A stretch of DNA of 64,000 bases from Flavobacterium suncheonense GH29-5 = DSM 17707 (lineage in GTDB: Bacteria > Bacteroidota > Bacteroidia > Flavobacteriales > Flavobacteriaceae). Shown here in pieces: positions 62,719 to 64,000 of this stretch. The number at the start of each line of letters is the position of its first letter. The first letter of the stretch is position 1. The stretch is taken from positions 42,637-106,636 of the forward strand of contig NZ_KE387022.1 in the NCBI RefSeq assembly GCF_000430025.1, written 5' to 3'. Below the pieces are notes generated by a model. The model saw only the letters and a program-made list of their open reading frames with translations, made no database searches and was not told the DNA's origin. The position numbers were made by a program, and so were the translations under genes.

Positions 62719-62738
62719 TGCAATATTTGGTTATAGCA

Positions 62739-62769
62739 AAAAAGCTCCGTAAAATTTACGGAGCTTTTT
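62739..62769. terminator. bidirectional terminator between the lipoprotein and adhesin genes
   Basis: 15-bp arms (AAAAAGCTCCGTAAA and TTTACGGAGCTTTTT) around one base, which leaves a tight loop after fraying, with A and T tracts. Confidence 0.85.
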
Positions 62770-62785
62770 GTTTTAATTATAAATT

Positions 62786-64000
62786 TTACTCTTTGACTAC
62801 TCTAATCGTTTTATTGTTCTCTCCCTGTTGTACATTCACTAAATAAACACCTCTCGGAAATTCTTCCCCGAAAGCAATGGCAGGAGTATCAGTTATGTTT
62901 AACTGTTTGATTCTTCTGCCTGAAATATCGAATATTTCTATGATAACTTTTGCATCGGAACCATTTTCAATCTCTAAATTAAAGATCGAATTGCTGGGAT
63001 TCGGATAAACTTTCACATTGAAGCCAGCTCCTTCTACAATTCTTACTCCATTTGGATCCATACAGTTTGAGGTACATTTTCCGAGGAAATCACCATGTGC
63101 AATATGTTCTGCCACTGCGTTGTCGTCTACACAAATACTTGTACAAGGGTTTTTAGTGTTTCCGGTTTTGTGGCAAATAGCAATTTTAGCTCTTCCACTA
63201 TTGCCGGCAAAACAACGGACATCATCTGCCAGAATATGTTTAGAAGTCGTTACAACACAACCATCGGCATCCGTAACAGTAGCTGTTATCTCAGCATCAT
63301 CCATTAAATTCACGGTTACAGAATAGGATCCGGAGGAAATTGTTTTAGTTGATTTTGGAATACCGGACACCGTTGACGGAAAAGCTAAACAACCATTATT
63401 GATTGTAACTCCTCCAGCTCCTCCTACCCAACTTTCATCGCCACTGTCATTTACCTGATTGCATTTCAAAGCACGATTCATTGTAATTTCAATCGCATAA
63501 GGCGCTTTTCCTCCTGAAGGTGTAACCGTAAACACTGAGGATTGATCGCTTGAATAACCATAATACAACTCACTATTAGTATTAACTGATTCAGCTGTTA
63601 ACGCTGGTGCTCTGGTAACTGTAAAAGAACAATTGGCTGTGTTTCCTCCCGCATCTGTTACCTGATAACTTATTGCAGTTGATCCAAAAGCAAAGTCTGA
63701 ACCCGAAACAGGTCCTTCAGTCTGTATAATCTGATATCCTGAGCAATTATCCTGAACCGTTGGAACACTCCATGAAGCAGTACTCTGACAGGCACTCAGA
63801 TAAATATCCTGTGGACAGGTAATTGTCGGGGCTATTGTATCGTCAATGAAAACCCTTTGTACCGATTGGCTCTGATTGCCGTTGCCGTCGTCAAAAATCC
63901 AGGTTACCAACGTTTCACCCTGAGCGGTGATTGGGAAAACGGTTGAAGTCGTTCCAACGATACTTCCGGCGCAATTATCCAAAGCGGTTGGCGCATCGAT
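62786..64000 (-). CDS. C-terminal part of a large HYR-repeat adhesin with T9SS sorting domain
   Basis: 405 codons are in the window and the frame stays open past the right edge. HYR/Ig-like repeats are seen (GETLVTWIFDDGNGNQSQSV, then TCPQDIYLSACQSTASWSVP, and ISYQVTDAGGNTANCSFTVT). A unique part follows with a cysteine-rich segment (CHKTGNTKNPCTSICVDDNA). The last 75 residues (VKVYPNPSNSIFNLEIENGS, RGVYLVNVQQGENNKTI) are a type A sorting domain. It is a cell-surface protein exported by T9SS, likely adhesive. Confidence 0.9.
   Translation of the reverse strand: MDAPTALDNCAGSIVGTTSTVFPITAQGETLVTWIFDDGNGNQSQSVQRVFIDDTIAPTITCPQDIYLSACQSTASWSVPTVQDNCSGYQIIQTEGPVSGSDFAFGSTAISYQVTDAGGNTANCSFTVTRAPALTAESVNTNSELYYGYSSDQSSVFTVTPSGGKAPYAIEITMNRALKCNQVNDSGDESWVGGAGGVTINNGCLAFPSTVSGIPKSTKTISSGSYSVTVNLMDDAEITATVTDADGCVVTTSKHILADDVRCFAGNSGRAKIAICHKTGNTKNPCTSICVDDNAVAEHIAHGDFLGKCTSNCMDPNGVRIVEGAGFNVKVYPNPSNSIFNLEIENGSDAKVIIEIFDISGRRIKQLNITDTPAIAFGEEFPRGVYLVNVQQGENNKTIRVVKE

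Overview
The window reads as a chromosomal segment of a member of the Bacteroidota, most likely a flavobacterium. The evidence is AT-rich sequence, TAnnTTTG-type -7 promoter elements before many genes, few clear Shine-Dalgarno sequences, type IX secretion sorting domains on two secreted proteins, lipoproteins with short SC signals, and a gene set typical of the family (fused E1 dehydrogenase, M13 peptidase, DUF4369/TlpA thioredoxin, SIMPL, UvrA, GlmM). The species cannot be named from the sequence alone.

Layout. (1) 263-14735 is a co-directional defence island, visibly more AT-rich than the right half. It holds a type I restriction-modification operon (hsdR, a broken double rhuM remnant, hsdM, hsdS), a small unknown gene overlapping hsdS, a 700-residue deaminase with a degenerate P-loop, an McrB/McrC pair, a convergent XRE regulator, and a HEPN-like gene with a small partner. 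The hsd promoter carries a perfect 20-bp palindrome over its -33 element. (2) 14745-22170 is a stress-type cluster: REP-like repeats, a CsbD-like C-terminal protein, two small lmo0937-type membrane proteins, a cupin, two paralogous AraC-type regulators, an AI-2E transporter, DUF1003, an eRF1/host-attachment-like protein, CsbD and YtxH. Four sites share a promoter-like pair with identical spacing (TAYAAC, 21 bases, then AnCTTTA). One of them lies before a gene-free stretch ending in a terminator, a candidate small RNA. (3) 22168-32300 is a mixed region with an outer membrane protein, a rearrangement junction that broke two genes, a Crp/Fnr regulator with an exact TGTGA-N6-TCACA palindrome nearby, interspersed repeats, simple tandem repeats and assorted small conserved genes. 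(4) 32334-64000 is mostly housekeeping: M13 peptidase, glutamate dehydrogenase, a sulfur/persulfide module, tRNA-Tyr, SIMPL, rhomboid, LpxL-type acyltransferase, class V aminotransferase, phosphoglucosamine mutase, AlkD, ClC channel, UvrA, LOG protein, T9SS-exported endonuclease I, an M1-like protein fused to an outer-membrane barrel, a fused E1 dehydrogenase, a flavin reductase and a large HYR adhesin running off the right edge.

Most promising signals. The deaminase sits between two restriction systems and resembles antiphage dCTP deaminases. In the sulfur module, a GTAAC-N4-GTTAC palindrome lies exactly 22 bases before the -7 element of both the Crp/Fnr-TauE operon and the CstB-like persulfide dioxygenase gene. 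The stress cluster has its shared two-part promoter. The M1-like/barrel fusion has lost the HExxH zinc motif. All functional statements are inferred from motifs read by eye; no database search was run.
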